From NCBI RefSeq assembly GCF_012222825.1, contig NZ_CP038017.1:1302001-1366000 (forward strand): a DNA stretch of 64,000 bases, read 5' to 3'. Under the pieces are notes generated by a model. The model searched no databases. It had not been told where the DNA came from and saw only the letters and a program-made list of their open reading frames with translations. Below are positions 17,771 to 27,164 of the stretch, piece after piece; position 1 is the first letter of the stretch, and each line of letters opens with the position of its first letter. Position numbers and translations under genes: made by a program. Source of the DNA: Allofrancisella frigidaquae (GTDB lineage Bacteria > Pseudomonadota > Gammaproteobacteria > Francisellales > Francisellaceae).

Positions 17771-19136
17771 TATTTATTCTCTTATTTTTTCTATTTGCAA
17801 AAGGGTTATCTGACTGTTTAAACTCAAATATTACAGGGGTACCACGAAAATCTAAAGCTTCTCTAAAGAAATTTTCTAAATATTTCTTATAAGACTGTGG
17901 TAGTTTGCTAAGCTGGTTTCCATGAATAACTATAACAGGAGGATTATGTCCGCCAACATGAGCATATTTAAGTTTTATTCTAAATTTACCAACCATTGGT
18001 GGCGAATGTGCTTCTATCGCTAATTGTAGCAATCTAGTAGTATCGGCTGTAGTTATTTTCTTATTAGCACATTCATAAGCTGTATCTATAGATTCAAACA
18101 CATGACCAACATTTGTACCATGCAACGCTGAAATAAAATGGATATCTACATAATCTTGTAAGAAAAATAAACGTCTTTTAAGTTCTTTTTTAACGTTTTC
18201 TTTAGCTTCATCTGTCATACCATCCCATTTATTAACAGCGATAACTAATGCTCTGCCATTTTTTATAGCAAAATGAATTAAACTTAAATCTTGATCTGAA
18301 ATACCTTCTTTAGCATCAACTATAGCTACTACAACATTAGAATCCTGAATAGCTTGTAAGGTTTTAACTACTGAGAATTTTTCTAAAGTTTGTTTTATTT
18401 TACCTCTTTTACGTACTCCAGCAGTATCAATAATAGTATATTTTTTACCATGTCGCTCAAATGGGACACTTACACTATCAATAGTTGTACCAGGCATATC
18501 AAATACAACAACTCTCTCCTCTCCAAGCATTCTATTAGTCAAAGTCGACTTACCAACGTTTGGTCTACCAATTAATGAAAAGTGTATGCCATGGCGGGTT
18601 TTTTCTTTATGCTCATCTGTTTGTGTATGATCTTGGTAATACTCTAACAACGGTTTTTTTAAATACTTATCTAAAAGCTTTTGAATATTACGACGGTGTG
18701 CTGCAGATATAGCAAATACTTTTTCAAAACCTAATTCATAAAACTCTGCCATTGCAGAATTTTCTTCAACACCGTCTACTTTATTTACAACTACTACAAC
18801 TTTTTTATCTTTCTGACGAAGTAAATTAGCAACGTATTCATCACCGCTTGTTAGCCCTGACCTACCATCAACAACAAAAAAAACCAAATTTGCTTCATCT
18901 ATAGCCATCTCTGCTTGCTTTGCCATAAATTCATCAAAGCCAATATCTTTATCAGAAATTCCTCCAGTATCTACCACCAGATAATCAAGATCATCATACT
19001 TTGACTGTCCATATTGACGATCACGAGTAACACCCTCAAAATCGAAAACCAAAGCATCTCGAGAGTTAGTTAATACATTAAACAGAGTAGATTTACCAAC
19101 GTTTGCTCTACCCACTATAGCTGTTAGAAAAGACAT
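17739..19136 (-). CDS. der: Ribosome-assembly GTPase Der (EngA)
   Basis: A 465-residue GTPase with two tandem G domains acting in 50S subunit assembly. The first P-loop is GRANVGKSTLFN near residues 8-19, the second GRPNVGKSTLTN near 190, each followed by DTGG/DTAG and NKVD/NKWD motifs. A C-terminal KH-like domain (GTPVIFEFKQSDNPF) and a Lys-rich tail follow. It is the first gene of the der-murA-murB run, and its end overlaps the murA start. Confidence 0.97.
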   Translation of the reverse strand: MSFLTAIVGRANVGKSTLFNVLTNSRDALVFDFEGVTRDRQYGQSKYDDLDYLVVDTGGISDKDIGFDEFMAKQAEMAIDEANLVFFVVDGRSGLTSGDEYVANLLRQKDKKVVVVVNKVDGVEENSAMAEFYELGFEKVFAISAAHRRNIQKLLDKYLKKPLLEYYQDHTQTDEHKEKTRHGIHFSLIGRPNVGKSTLTNRMLGEERVVVFDMPGTTIDSVSVPFERHGKKYTIIDTAGVRKRGKIKQTLEKFSVVKTLQAIQDSNVVVAIVDAKEGISDQDLSLIHFAIKNGRALVIAVNKWDGMTDEAKENVKKELKRRLFFLQDYVDIHFISALHGTNVGHVFESIDTAYECANKKITTADTTRLLQLAIEAHSPPMVGKFRIKLKYAHVGGHNPPVIVIHGNQLSKLPQSYKKYLENFFREALDFRGTPVIFEFKQSDNPFANRKNKRINNESTKSKKAK

Positions 19137-19288
19137 TAAAATATAGCCATTTAGATTATTATATTATTATTGCTCAATATTACTCTATTTATATGTATTT
19201 ATAAAGCGAATACTATTTAGATGTCTTTAACTTTTACATTAAATAAAGACTTCCGTCCTAGAAATAAGATTAAACTAAACTTATAAAA

Positions 19289-20719
19289 CTAACTCTCCCA
19301 CGGCGTCATTGACCGAGGTGTTGCAACCGAAGGCTTCTTATCTTGAAATACGGCTGCTTTAGGTTTAATGATAGATTGATTAACTTGCCTTTTAGATATT
19401 TTATTACCAGTCTCTCTTGGCTTCACCTCCACCTGAGAGTTTACCATAAATTGCTGAAAAGACATTTTTTTGGTTGAACGGTCAAAACAAACATTTTCAT
19501 CCATAAGTATCTGCTCACAGTCATATGTATTCTTATCTTGTAGTGCTTTCTTTCTAAGTTCATTACTATAATCCAGACGTGAGTCCCATGTATTTAGTGG
19601 TGACCTACTACTAGCGAAAGTTGGAGTAGCTGACCGATCCTTATTAATAGGATTATAATGATATTCTTCATATTTGAAAGTTGGAGTAGCAGACCGATTC
19701 TTATTAATAGGATTATAATGACCTTCTTCATATATTTCTGGTGAGAAACGTGCTAAATATGGTGGAATATTTTCCATGTATTTTCCGCTCTTCAAATTTC
19801 GTATGTGTCTGGGTTGCTGAGTACAAATGTAATTGAAAAATCCAGGTTGTGGTGTTTTATTCAAATTAAAACCTTCAACTAGACAATCATTAACCGTTAA
19901 GTTGGGTACGAAGTATTTTTTATATTTTTTAGTATCAAAATTTTGTCCAAGAGCGTACTTAACAACGATATAAAGAAAATAATGTCGAGCTATTATTTCA
20001 CTGTGTTTACATGAGTGACGTATGTCAATTGTAATTGCTTGATCGTAAATAGTCGTAGAAGGCAACTCAAAGCACACCCTTTTATAAAAAGGATTTAAAC
20101 AAGAATTAATAGCATAAGCAACTGGTTCTTTTAAAAAAGATTTAGGAAGAGGATAAGCTGCTTCTCTATTTAAAAGTGAAACGACAAAATCTACTTTTCC
20201 TGTTTTAAAAAAATCATTTGCTTTTTTTACCTCAGAAAAATAGTGATCCTTTGCATTTCCAGGTACAGGGTCCATCATTATACAGCTAGCTTTAATGCCT
20301 CTTTTTGAAAGCATTGTGGCGCAATACATAGCCACTATTGCACCTCTACTAAATCCTGCTGTAATGACGTAGTCATAGTTTTGATAATTATAGTGTGCTG
20401 TACCACTTTTGGGAAAACTGAAGGCTTCAAATACGTTACTAGCCTCTTCTTCTATATTACAAAATAGTCCATCATAAATTTTTTTTAACGATGTACCTGT
20501 AGTGGCTGCTCCAGGTATATCTATCGAATTTATAACAACCATAGGTGAGAGATCGACGTTAAGTTGGCTTTCATTATGCCAACTGTCATAAATTGGAACA
20601 CCGCAATCTTTAGGCATTTCTTTTGCCTCTGGATTATTTCGGCAGTATTCTTTTCTTACCTTTATCACAGAATTTGGATCTCCAGTTCCTCTAAAAAATA
20701 GATATAGCACTTTTTTCAT
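19289..20719 (-). CDS. Lipase-like alpha/beta hydrolase with GFSRG motif (DUF2235/Tle1-like)
   Basis: A 476-residue protein from ATG 20719, preceded by a GAGG ribosome site; the longer frame uses TTG. The N-terminal YLFFRGTGDP resembles the oxyanion strand of DUF2235/Tle1 hydrolases. GFSRGA at about 122-127 is the nucleophile elbow (Ser 124), and MMDPVPG near 148-154 offers the catalytic Asp. Candidate His residues lie around 225-240. No signal peptide is present. The C-terminal third is low-complexity and carries a 20-residue tandem duplication (NPINK-RSATPTF). Tle1 enzymes are type VI phospholipase effectors, so an effector role is plausible but inferred. Its neighbours are der and porin genes. 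Confidence 0.65.
   Translation of the reverse strand: MKKVLYLFFRGTGDPNSVIKVRKEYCRNNPEAKEMPKDCGVPIYDSWHNESQLNVDLSPMVVINSIDIPGAATTGTSLKKIYDGLFCNIEEEASNVFEAFSFPKSGTAHYNYQNYDYVITAGFSRGAIVAMYCATMLSKRGIKASCIMMDPVPGNAKDHYFSEVKKANDFFKTGKVDFVVSLLNREAAYPLPKSFLKEPVAYAINSCLNPFYKRVCFELPSTTIYDQAITIDIRHSCKHSEIIARHYFLYIVVKYALGQNFDTKKYKKYFVPNLTVNDCLVEGFNLNKTPQPGFFNYICTQQPRHIRNLKSGKYMENIPPYLARFSPEIYEEGHYNPINKNRSATPTFKYEEYHYNPINKDRSATPTFASSRSPLNTWDSRLDYSNELRKKALQDKNTYDCEQILMDENVCFDRSTKKMSFQQFMVNSQVEVKPRETGNKISKRQVNQSIIKPKAAVFQDKKPSVATPRSMTPWES
19616..19735 (-). repeat. 60-bp tandem duplication inside the hydrolase gene
   Basis: Two adjacent 60-bp units, 19616-19675 and 19676-19735, match at about 55 positions. 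They encode 20-residue repeats containing HYNPINK and RSATPTF. The duplication is in frame, so copy-number change would lengthen or shorten the protein tail without breaking it. Confidence 0.95.
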
Positions 20720-20859
20720 ACTCAGCCTCAAAATAAATTATTTTTAAGAAAAATATTTGTTTTAAATAAAAAATCAACATATAATAATTATTATTTTACT
20801 TAAATATATATTTAGATGTGGAATGGCATATTCAATCACAATTGATCTGATTCAAAGGT

Positions 20860-22295
20860 TTAAATATAAACTGAAATATCTAAAGTAACAGTATTCATAT
20901 GCTGGCCATTATACAAACTCTGATAAGAATACTCCGGACCAAACAATACATTATTATCAAAAAAAGACCTTTGCGTAGAGATCAATACCTGATCTTTAAT
21001 TCCTGAAGCACCCATAACCCTACTTGCTGAAAAAGAAAGAGGCATAGGAATGTTATCAGCATTATATGAACGTCCATAGCTGATATTGATATTTTGGCCA
21101 CTTCCGAAAATAGTAAATGTGTATGCAGCTTGAACTGTAAAAGCTCCTGCGTAGGAATCATTTATACCATTAAATTGGATACTTTTATTCGTTGTAGTAG
21201 CCCAACCTGCTCCTAAGTTAAAACTCCCAGGGAACATATTTGTAAGGTTTAAAGCAAAATCAATATTAAACTCGCCTACTCGCTTATTTACAAATGAAAA
21301 CCTATTATTAGCTCCACGAATATCATGCATATATCCTGTATTAAAACCAAGTTGAACCATATCAAATAATCCAACCGCATCAAAATAGGCCAAAGAAAAA
21401 GTAGGATGATCTCCTGCATTTGAAACTGTGAAGTTAGCATTTGAAGTATCCCCCTTATAATTAATAGCTGCATTAGCTACACGAAGTGGGCGAAACATAT
21501 TTGCAGTTAGACCAGTTGTCCAGGGACCACCTCCCCCAAAACTTCCCAAAGAAACCCTGTACTTACCTACAGATAAAAAAAACGGTGACGTATCTAAATT
21601 CCCAATCATGAAAAAAGCATCTTGGATATTGTAGCTATTATTTTGACTAGCTGTAAAATCTAAATTAGCTGTAACATAATGACCTACGTTTGCCAAAAAA
21701 TAAAGTGTTGCGGCAGTTAAGTAAACTCCCTCACCAGCACCTTCAAGCACCGAGCCATTACGTTGAGTGATAGCTGAACCTCTCCAGCCTTGCAAATCAG
21801 TTTCTATAAAACCACCAAAAAAAATAGCATAATCATCATACAACCCTCTTTGGTTAAGTATACTAGAAGCAAATAAATTACTAGGTAGCTGACCAATTGG
21901 GATACTGTTATTACTTGAAAATGATCCGACGTAAGATACCTGACCCTGTGTTGTAATCTTAACTTCACCGCCTACATTAACATCTGATACTTTTTTATTA
22001 GTCTTATTTATACGCTCTTGTAAAATCTTTTCTTGAAGCTCTTTACTCTTATCCTCAAAAAGGTCATCATTAAAAGTAGAGTTTATAATTTCTCTTTGTA
22101 AATCCAAACTAACCGGACTTTGCTGCTTGGCATTAAGGTTACCAATCTCAAGCTCTAAAAGCTGAATTTGATATACTAATTTACTTATTTCTTGTTGTTG
22201 AATATTCTTAAGACCACTAGTAGTATCTTTAGAATTAGCTACGCTAGCACTAAAAATTGACAGCACTGTGAAAAAAAATACTTTTTTTTTGACAT
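20860..22295 (-). CDS. Porin-like outer-membrane protein (DUF3573/LbtU-like), frameshifted in its signal peptide
   Basis: A beta-barrel-type protein, about 477 residues when complete. After the signal peptide comes a coiled coil (ISKLVYQIQLLELEIGNL), then VKITTQGQVSYVGSFSSNNSIPIGQLPSNLF, alternating aromatic beta strands and a terminal LDISVYI strand. It is homologous along its length to the next gene. The frame starting at GTG 22266 has only half a signal peptide. ATG 22293-22295 gives MSKKK in another frame. Adding one base to the A9 or T8 tract restores a full signal peptide (MSKKKVFFFTVL, then SIFSASVA). As written it is probably not exported. Substrate unknown; the family includes siderophore-related porins. 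Confidence 0.75.
22271..22290 (-). repeat. A9 and T8 homopolymer tracts in a signal-peptide coding region
   Basis: On the coding (minus) strand an A9 tract (22282-22290) and a T8 tract (22271-22278) lie within 20 bp, just after the ATG at 22295. Slipped-strand change of one base in either would switch the downstream porin frame on or off. A sequencing homopolymer error would look the same. Confidence 0.7.
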
Positions 22296-22360
22296 CAAAA
22301 TTAAAAAAACAACTATGATATGGTATTTAGGGTCCTATTCTACACTATAAAAGATTCTTA

Positions 22361-24010
22361 TTAAACATATACTGAAACATCAAGCGTAATAGTATTCATA
22401 TGCTGGCCACTATAAAGCTTTTGGTACGCGTACTCTGGGCCAAATAGCACATTATCATCAAAATAAGCTCGCTGAGCAGAAACAATAAATTGGTTTTGAA
22501 TACCTGAGGCTGCTCGTCCAAAACTAATAGGCGAAGAGGCTATAGCCATTGGTATATTAGCAGCATTATAAGATTGACCATAGGATGCACCAAAGTTAGT
22601 ATTTCTACCAAAAAGTTCCAGTGAATAGTTAAGAGCCGTATACCATGCACCTGCAAGAACGTTATTACCTGTGCCATTGAAGTTTTCTTCGTTAGTTGTA
22701 GTTGCCCAACCTGCTTGAACCTGCCAAAAACCTCCTAACATAGCATATCCTACGTTGGCATCAAGGTTAAAAACACCCACATTATCATTCTCTTGTGGTG
22801 TATCTTTTAATGCTCCTGCAAGAGCACTATTACCTGCACCGGCCATATTAAATACATATCCAACGTTAAAACCAGCTGCTAGATTTTCTGATAAACTATC
22901 AGCATAAAATAAACCTGTAGAAAAGTTAGCACGTCTATCATCTGAACCAAACACCGCCACATTGGCGTTGATAGTATCAGACTTATAATTAAGAGAAACG
23001 TTAGTGACTTGTCCCGGTGATAAAAAATTCTTAATTATACCCGAAGTTAAAGTACCACCACCACCATAAGAACCAACAGATAGCTTGTTTCTACCTGCAG
23101 TTACAAAGAAAGGCGATGTATCTAAGTTACCAAACATTACGAAAGCATTACCTAAGTTAAAATTACCAGATTCGTCTGTATCAAAATCAAACTGAGCTGT
23201 AACATAATGACCAAGGTTTGATAAGAAATATAAGTTTGCAGCTGTTAGATAAATATTTTGACCATTACTTTGGGATATATCATTATTATTTTTCGTAATT
23301 GGACTACCAAAAAACACTTGCGCATCAGTTTCTAAAAAGCCCCCAAAGAAAACTGAGTAATCGTCAAATTTACTTCTTTGACCCATCAATGTAGAAGCAA
23401 AAAGGTTTGAAGATATCATTCCAATTGGGATACTATTGTTACCTGAATATGAACCTAAAAAGGCTATTTGACCTTGGGTTGTAATTGGAGGTGCTCCCCC
23501 TACATCAATACCTCCGCTTTTGTTAAATACCCCTCCAAAAGACTGGTTTCCTAAGTTTACAATAGCATGATCTGAACTAACATTTTCTAAAATATCTGAA
23601 TTGTCACTATCTATAAAAGATTCCTTCAGAGATGCATTAGGATTTGCTCTTCCAAAATCTTTATTATCATCTACTTTAGAGCTATAAGTTGTAAACTGAG
23701 ACCCGCCACTAGAAGTGTTATTAAAATTTGTTTGTTGTTTTTTTAATTGTTGTAACTGACCTTGTAATTGCTGGACTTGTTGTTGCAACTGTAACAGTAG
23801 CTTTCTTTCATCTATGTTTGTCGTATTGGTACCTGTAGCACTGCTACTATCTGATGATTTATCATCAATATCCTGTTCACCAATACTTGTAAAACCTAAC
23901 GGCCCACCTTGGGAAGCAACTTCAGGAGAATTTTCTGCAGAATAACCAAAGCTCCAACAAGACAGAATACCACCAACAATAGCGTAAGTTTTACTTAATT
24001 TTCTAAACAT
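22361..24010 (-). CDS. Porin-like outer-membrane protein (DUF3573/LbtU-like)
   Basis: A 549-residue paralogue of the preceding porin gene, with an intact start. The signal peptide ends near GYSA-ENS. It is followed by a Ser/Thr linker, a Gln-rich coiled coil (LLLQLQQQVQQLQGQLQQL), a second linker, and a barrel domain that begins ITTQGQIAFLGSYSGNNSIPIG and ends LDVSVYV. The duplicated genes are about 65 bp apart on the same strand. Location is predicted as the outer membrane. Francisella members are listed as LbtU-like siderophore porins, but the substrate is inference only. The segment before the barrel is longer than in its neighbour. Confidence 0.82.
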   Translation of the reverse strand: MFRKLSKTYAIVGGILSCWSFGYSAENSPEVASQGGPLGFTSIGEQDIDDKSSDSSSATGTNTTNIDERKLLLQLQQQVQQLQGQLQQLKKQQTNFNNTSSGGSQFTTYSSKVDDNKDFGRANPNASLKESFIDSDNSDILENVSSDHAIVNLGNQSFGGVFNKSGGIDVGGAPPITTQGQIAFLGSYSGNNSIPIGMISSNLFASTLMGQRSKFDDYSVFFGGFLETDAQVFFGSPITKNNNDISQSNGQNIYLTAANLYFLSNLGHYVTAQFDFDTDESGNFNLGNAFVMFGNLDTSPFFVTAGRNKLSVGSYGGGGTLTSGIIKNFLSPGQVTNVSLNYKSDTINANVAVFGSDDRRANFSTGLFYADSLSENLAAGFNVGYVFNMAGAGNSALAGALKDTPQENDNVGVFNLDANVGYAMLGGFWQVQAGWATTTNEENFNGTGNNVLAGAWYTALNYSLELFGRNTNFGASYGQSYNAANIPMAIASSPISFGRAASGIQNQFIVSAQRAYFDDNVLFGPEYAYQKLYSGQHMNTITLDVSVYV

Positions 24011-24178
24011 TAAAAACCCCGGGTAAGTTAATCAAAAACACATATATTTTTTTGATTTTAGCAATTAAGAATAACATTTTCAACAACTAAACAATAGAAA
24101 TCTTAACAACTGAGAAATTACGCCTATTTTATCACAATATTAAATTAAACAGGAGAAAAAACTAAAATTTTTAATTGC

Positions 24179-25987
24179 TTATATTGGCATATATGGAGCA
24201 TAGGTCGGCGTCCAAGAAGCAAGATTTATTAATCTATCTATTTCTTGAGCTAACTCTTCATCAGTCATATCTTCTAGGTCTATATCTACTTCATGTACAC
24301 CTTCTACTATAGCTTGTTTAACTACAGCTTTTGTAATTTCTTTAGTCACTTCCACTAAGTCTGTGATTTTCGCTAGTAATGGTTGTGTAATATCTTCGTT
24401 AATAACCATAGGTGACAATTCACTCAATCTATAACAAGCTGCCCTAATCATTCCACTAGTTAAAACTCTAGCATGTACAGCAACGCATCCTAGACCTAAC
24501 CCTGGGAAAATAAAGGCGTTATTACCTTGTGATATACGATATTTCTTACCATTATATTCAACATCTGGGAATGGACTACCTGTAGCTATTAGAGCTTTAC
24601 CGTCAGTCCATTTAACAATATCTTCCGGTAAAGCTTCACATAATGAAGTAGGATTAGAAAGAGGCATAATAATAGGATAACTATTATGCTTAGCCATTTC
24701 TTTTATTATCTCTTCGGTAAATGATCCTGGCTGACCAGATGTGCCTATTAGAATTTTAGCCTTAGTGTTTTTTACAGTTTCTTCTAAGGTGATACAATTT
24801 ATGTCAGCAACGTTCCACTTATTAAACTCTTTTGAGCTTTTTATAAACAACCTTTGTTCAGGAGTAACCCGTTTTGCTTTTAACTTATCAGTTACCAAAC
24901 CATACCTATCAACTAGATAAATATTCTGCCTTGCCCTCTCAATAGAAACTTGAGATCTATCTGCTATCATATCAGCAATCTGTCTGGCTATACCACAACC
25001 TGCACTACCTGCGCCAAAAATTACTACTTTAATGTTACTAATACTACTTATAGCTTGCTCTGTGGTTAGTTCTCCTGCGTTGATTCTGATAGAATTCACA
25101 GTTTTTAATCCCGCTATACAATTAGCTGCTGCAACAATACCTGTACCTTCTATATCATCATTAAAAGTGCATAATCTTTCTTTGTATTTCTCAAGAATAC
25201 GTGTAGCATTATCTCTACCAATATCTTCCCAATGTAAAAACACATTAGGAAACCTACTTTTAACTTGTGTTACAAACTCTTCAATAAATTCATCATAAGT
25301 TTCTCCTGAGACTCTTGGCAAGCGCATACCCAAATATCCAGGCGCGCTTAGTAGTTCATCATTATTAGTGCCCATGTCAAGCTGCACAGGTAGAACTCTA
25401 GCCGGATCTATACCACTTGCAGCAACATATACCATAATTTTGCCTATACTGATATTCATGCCACCTATGCCTTGGTCACCTATACCAAGCACAGCTTCAC
25501 CATCAGTAACCAAAACCAAATCAATACTATTAAAGTCATACCTTTCTAGAATTTTACCAATATGCTTTTTATGATTAATTGAAATAAATAAACCACTTTG
25601 TTTTCTAAACTGGCTACTATACTTTTGTACAGCTTCACCAACAGTTGGAGTGTATATTATCGGCATTATTTCTTCTAAATTCTCACGTACAAAATGATAA
25701 AAAAGTGTAAGGTTAAAATCATGTAACCTATTGAGAAAAACGTACTTTTCTAGTGAGTTAGGCTTAAGATCAAGCTGCCTTCTGACTCTAAGAGCCTGCT
25801 CTTCCAAGCTTTCCACCTTCTCTGGTAGATACCCTACTAAGTCAAAAACTATTCTCTCTTCTTGACTAAAAGCTACGTCCTTATTTAAAACGCGATTATT
25901 TAGTAACTTTCTACCTGTAAGGTTCGTTTCAATTGCAAAAACTTTTCCAGTTTTATTTCTTAATTTTCTTATTCTTTTCTTTTCCAT
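24179..25987 (-). CDS. maeA: NAD-dependent malic enzyme
   Basis: Decarboxylates malate to pyruvate with reduction of NAD(P), feeding gluconeogenesis or respiration. The 602-residue length fits the large malic-enzyme class. Visible motifs are YTPTVGEAVQKYS, VTDGEAVLGIGDQGIGGMNISIGK (acid and metal region), HWEDIG and FNDDIEGTGIVAAAN (metal ligands), and IFGAGSAGCGIA (dinucleotide fold). The N-terminal part is shorter than the mitochondrial forms. Cytosolic. NAD rather than NADP preference is inferred from the class, not from a residue check. Confidence 0.92.
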   Translation of the reverse strand: MEKKRIRKLRNKTGKVFAIETNLTGRKLLNNRVLNKDVAFSQEERIVFDLVGYLPEKVESLEEQALRVRRQLDLKPNSLEKYVFLNRLHDFNLTLFYHFVRENLEEIMPIIYTPTVGEAVQKYSSQFRKQSGLFISINHKKHIGKILERYDFNSIDLVLVTDGEAVLGIGDQGIGGMNISIGKIMVYVAASGIDPARVLPVQLDMGTNNDELLSAPGYLGMRLPRVSGETYDEFIEEFVTQVKSRFPNVFLHWEDIGRDNATRILEKYKERLCTFNDDIEGTGIVAAANCIAGLKTVNSIRINAGELTTEQAISSISNIKVVIFGAGSAGCGIARQIADMIADRSQVSIERARQNIYLVDRYGLVTDKLKAKRVTPEQRLFIKSSKEFNKWNVADINCITLEETVKNTKAKILIGTSGQPGSFTEEIIKEMAKHNSYPIIMPLSNPTSLCEALPEDIVKWTDGKALIATGSPFPDVEYNGKKYRISQGNNAFIFPGLGLGCVAVHARVLTSGMIRAACYRLSELSPMVINEDITQPLLAKITDLVEVTKEITKAVVKQAIVEGVHEVDIDLEDMTDEELAQEIDRLINLASWTPTYAPYMPI

Positions 25988-26141
25988 ATATAGCCAAAGG
26001 TTAAATTGTACAAAAACTATAATACACTAATGCTCTTTTACAGCTAATAAGTATCTAACAGCAGTTGCTTTTTTTCAACAAAAAATGAATACTATAATGC
26101 TATTAGTTATGGTTTTTCCAACATCCAATAAAACATTAGTA

Positions 26142-27062
26142 ATGAACATAATAACCCACCTAAACAAATTCTCTAGTACCCAGAATACAGCTGTAGCAAT
26201 AGGAGCTTTTGATGGGGTTCATTTAGGACATCAAACCGTAATTAATGAACTTCTTTCAATCTCATATTTAAATATTTTAGCTCCTTTTGTTTTTTTCTTT
26301 GAACCTTTACCCAAAGAGTTTTTTAGAAAAGAAAAACTTCCTACTAGAATTTATGACTTTAGAAACAAAATTATAAATATTAATCATGCAGGGATAAAAA
26401 ACATTATTTGTCAAAAATTTAATGAGCAATTTGCCAATATTGATGCCGAGGAATTTGTCACTGAATACCTTGTTAAAAAACTAAAAATCAAGCATATAAT
26501 TATTGGTGATGACTTTAAATTTGGTAAAAACCGTAAAGGAGACTATAAGCTTTTGGAACAACTCTCAAAAAAATATGACTTTCAGGTTGATAAAATATCT
26601 ACTTTAACTCTTAACAACCAACGCATTAGTAGCAGCCAAATACGTACAGCTATTGAAAACCACCAGCTTGAAAATGCTGCAAAGCTACTAGGAAAACCAC
26701 TAAGAATAAACTCACGAGTTATACACGGACAAAAAAACGGTAGAAAAATAGGTTTCCATACTGCAAACCAAAAATTACTTAAAAACTCTGTGTTAAAAGG
26801 TGTCTATTTAACTAAAATATATATTGATGATGATATTTTTTATGGTGTTTCTAACGCCGGAACCAGACCAACTATGGACGGCAAAAAAAACCTCTTAGAA
26901 ACTCATATATTCGATTTTGATAAAGAAATTTATAAAAAGCATATTACTGTAGAAATACTTAAATTTATTCGTGCTGAAAAGAAATTTAACTCCTTTGAGG
27001 AGCTAAAAGACCAAATAGCCAAAGATATACAAACAGCAAAAAGATTGATAACTACATCCTAG
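26142..27062 (+). CDS. ribF: Bifunctional riboflavin kinase / FMN adenylyltransferase
   Basis: Makes FMN and FAD from riboflavin. From ATG 26142 the protein has 306 residues, the usual RibF length, with AIGAFDGVHLGHQ at residues 19-31 (nucleotidyltransferase HxGH), IIGDDFKFGKNRKGD, ISSSQIR, and the kinase domain beginning GRKIGFHTAN and GVSNAGTRPT. A longer frame from 26085 adds a non-conserved leader. Neither start has a strong ribosome site. It precedes ileS and lspA, the common ribF-ileS-lspA order. Confidence 0.94.
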   Translation: MNIITHLNKFSSTQNTAVAIGAFDGVHLGHQTVINELLSISYLNILAPFVFFFEPLPKEFFRKEKLPTRIYDFRNKIININHAGIKNIICQKFNEQFANIDAEEFVTEYLVKKLKIKHIIIGDDFKFGKNRKGDYKLLEQLSKKYDFQVDKISTLTLNNQRISSSQIRTAIENHQLENAAKLLGKPLRINSRVIHGQKNGRKIGFHTANQKLLKNSVLKGVYLTKIYIDDDIFYGVSNAGTRPTMDGKKNLLETHIFDFDKEIYKKHITVEILKFIRAEKKFNSFEELKDQIAKDIQTAKRLITTS

Positions 27063-27164
27063 ACTATTAACATAACTAGCTTTGTACTTTATAATTTGTA
27101 TTTAAATAGTTTGATTTCATTAAACTTTAAATTAATCATATACCAAATAAACTAAGGAATCCGC

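Noticed and set aside
24011-24178. AT-rich gap between malic enzyme and porin tested for a terminator.
   Set aside because: No convincing GC stem plus T-run was found; only A/T-rich imperfect dyads.
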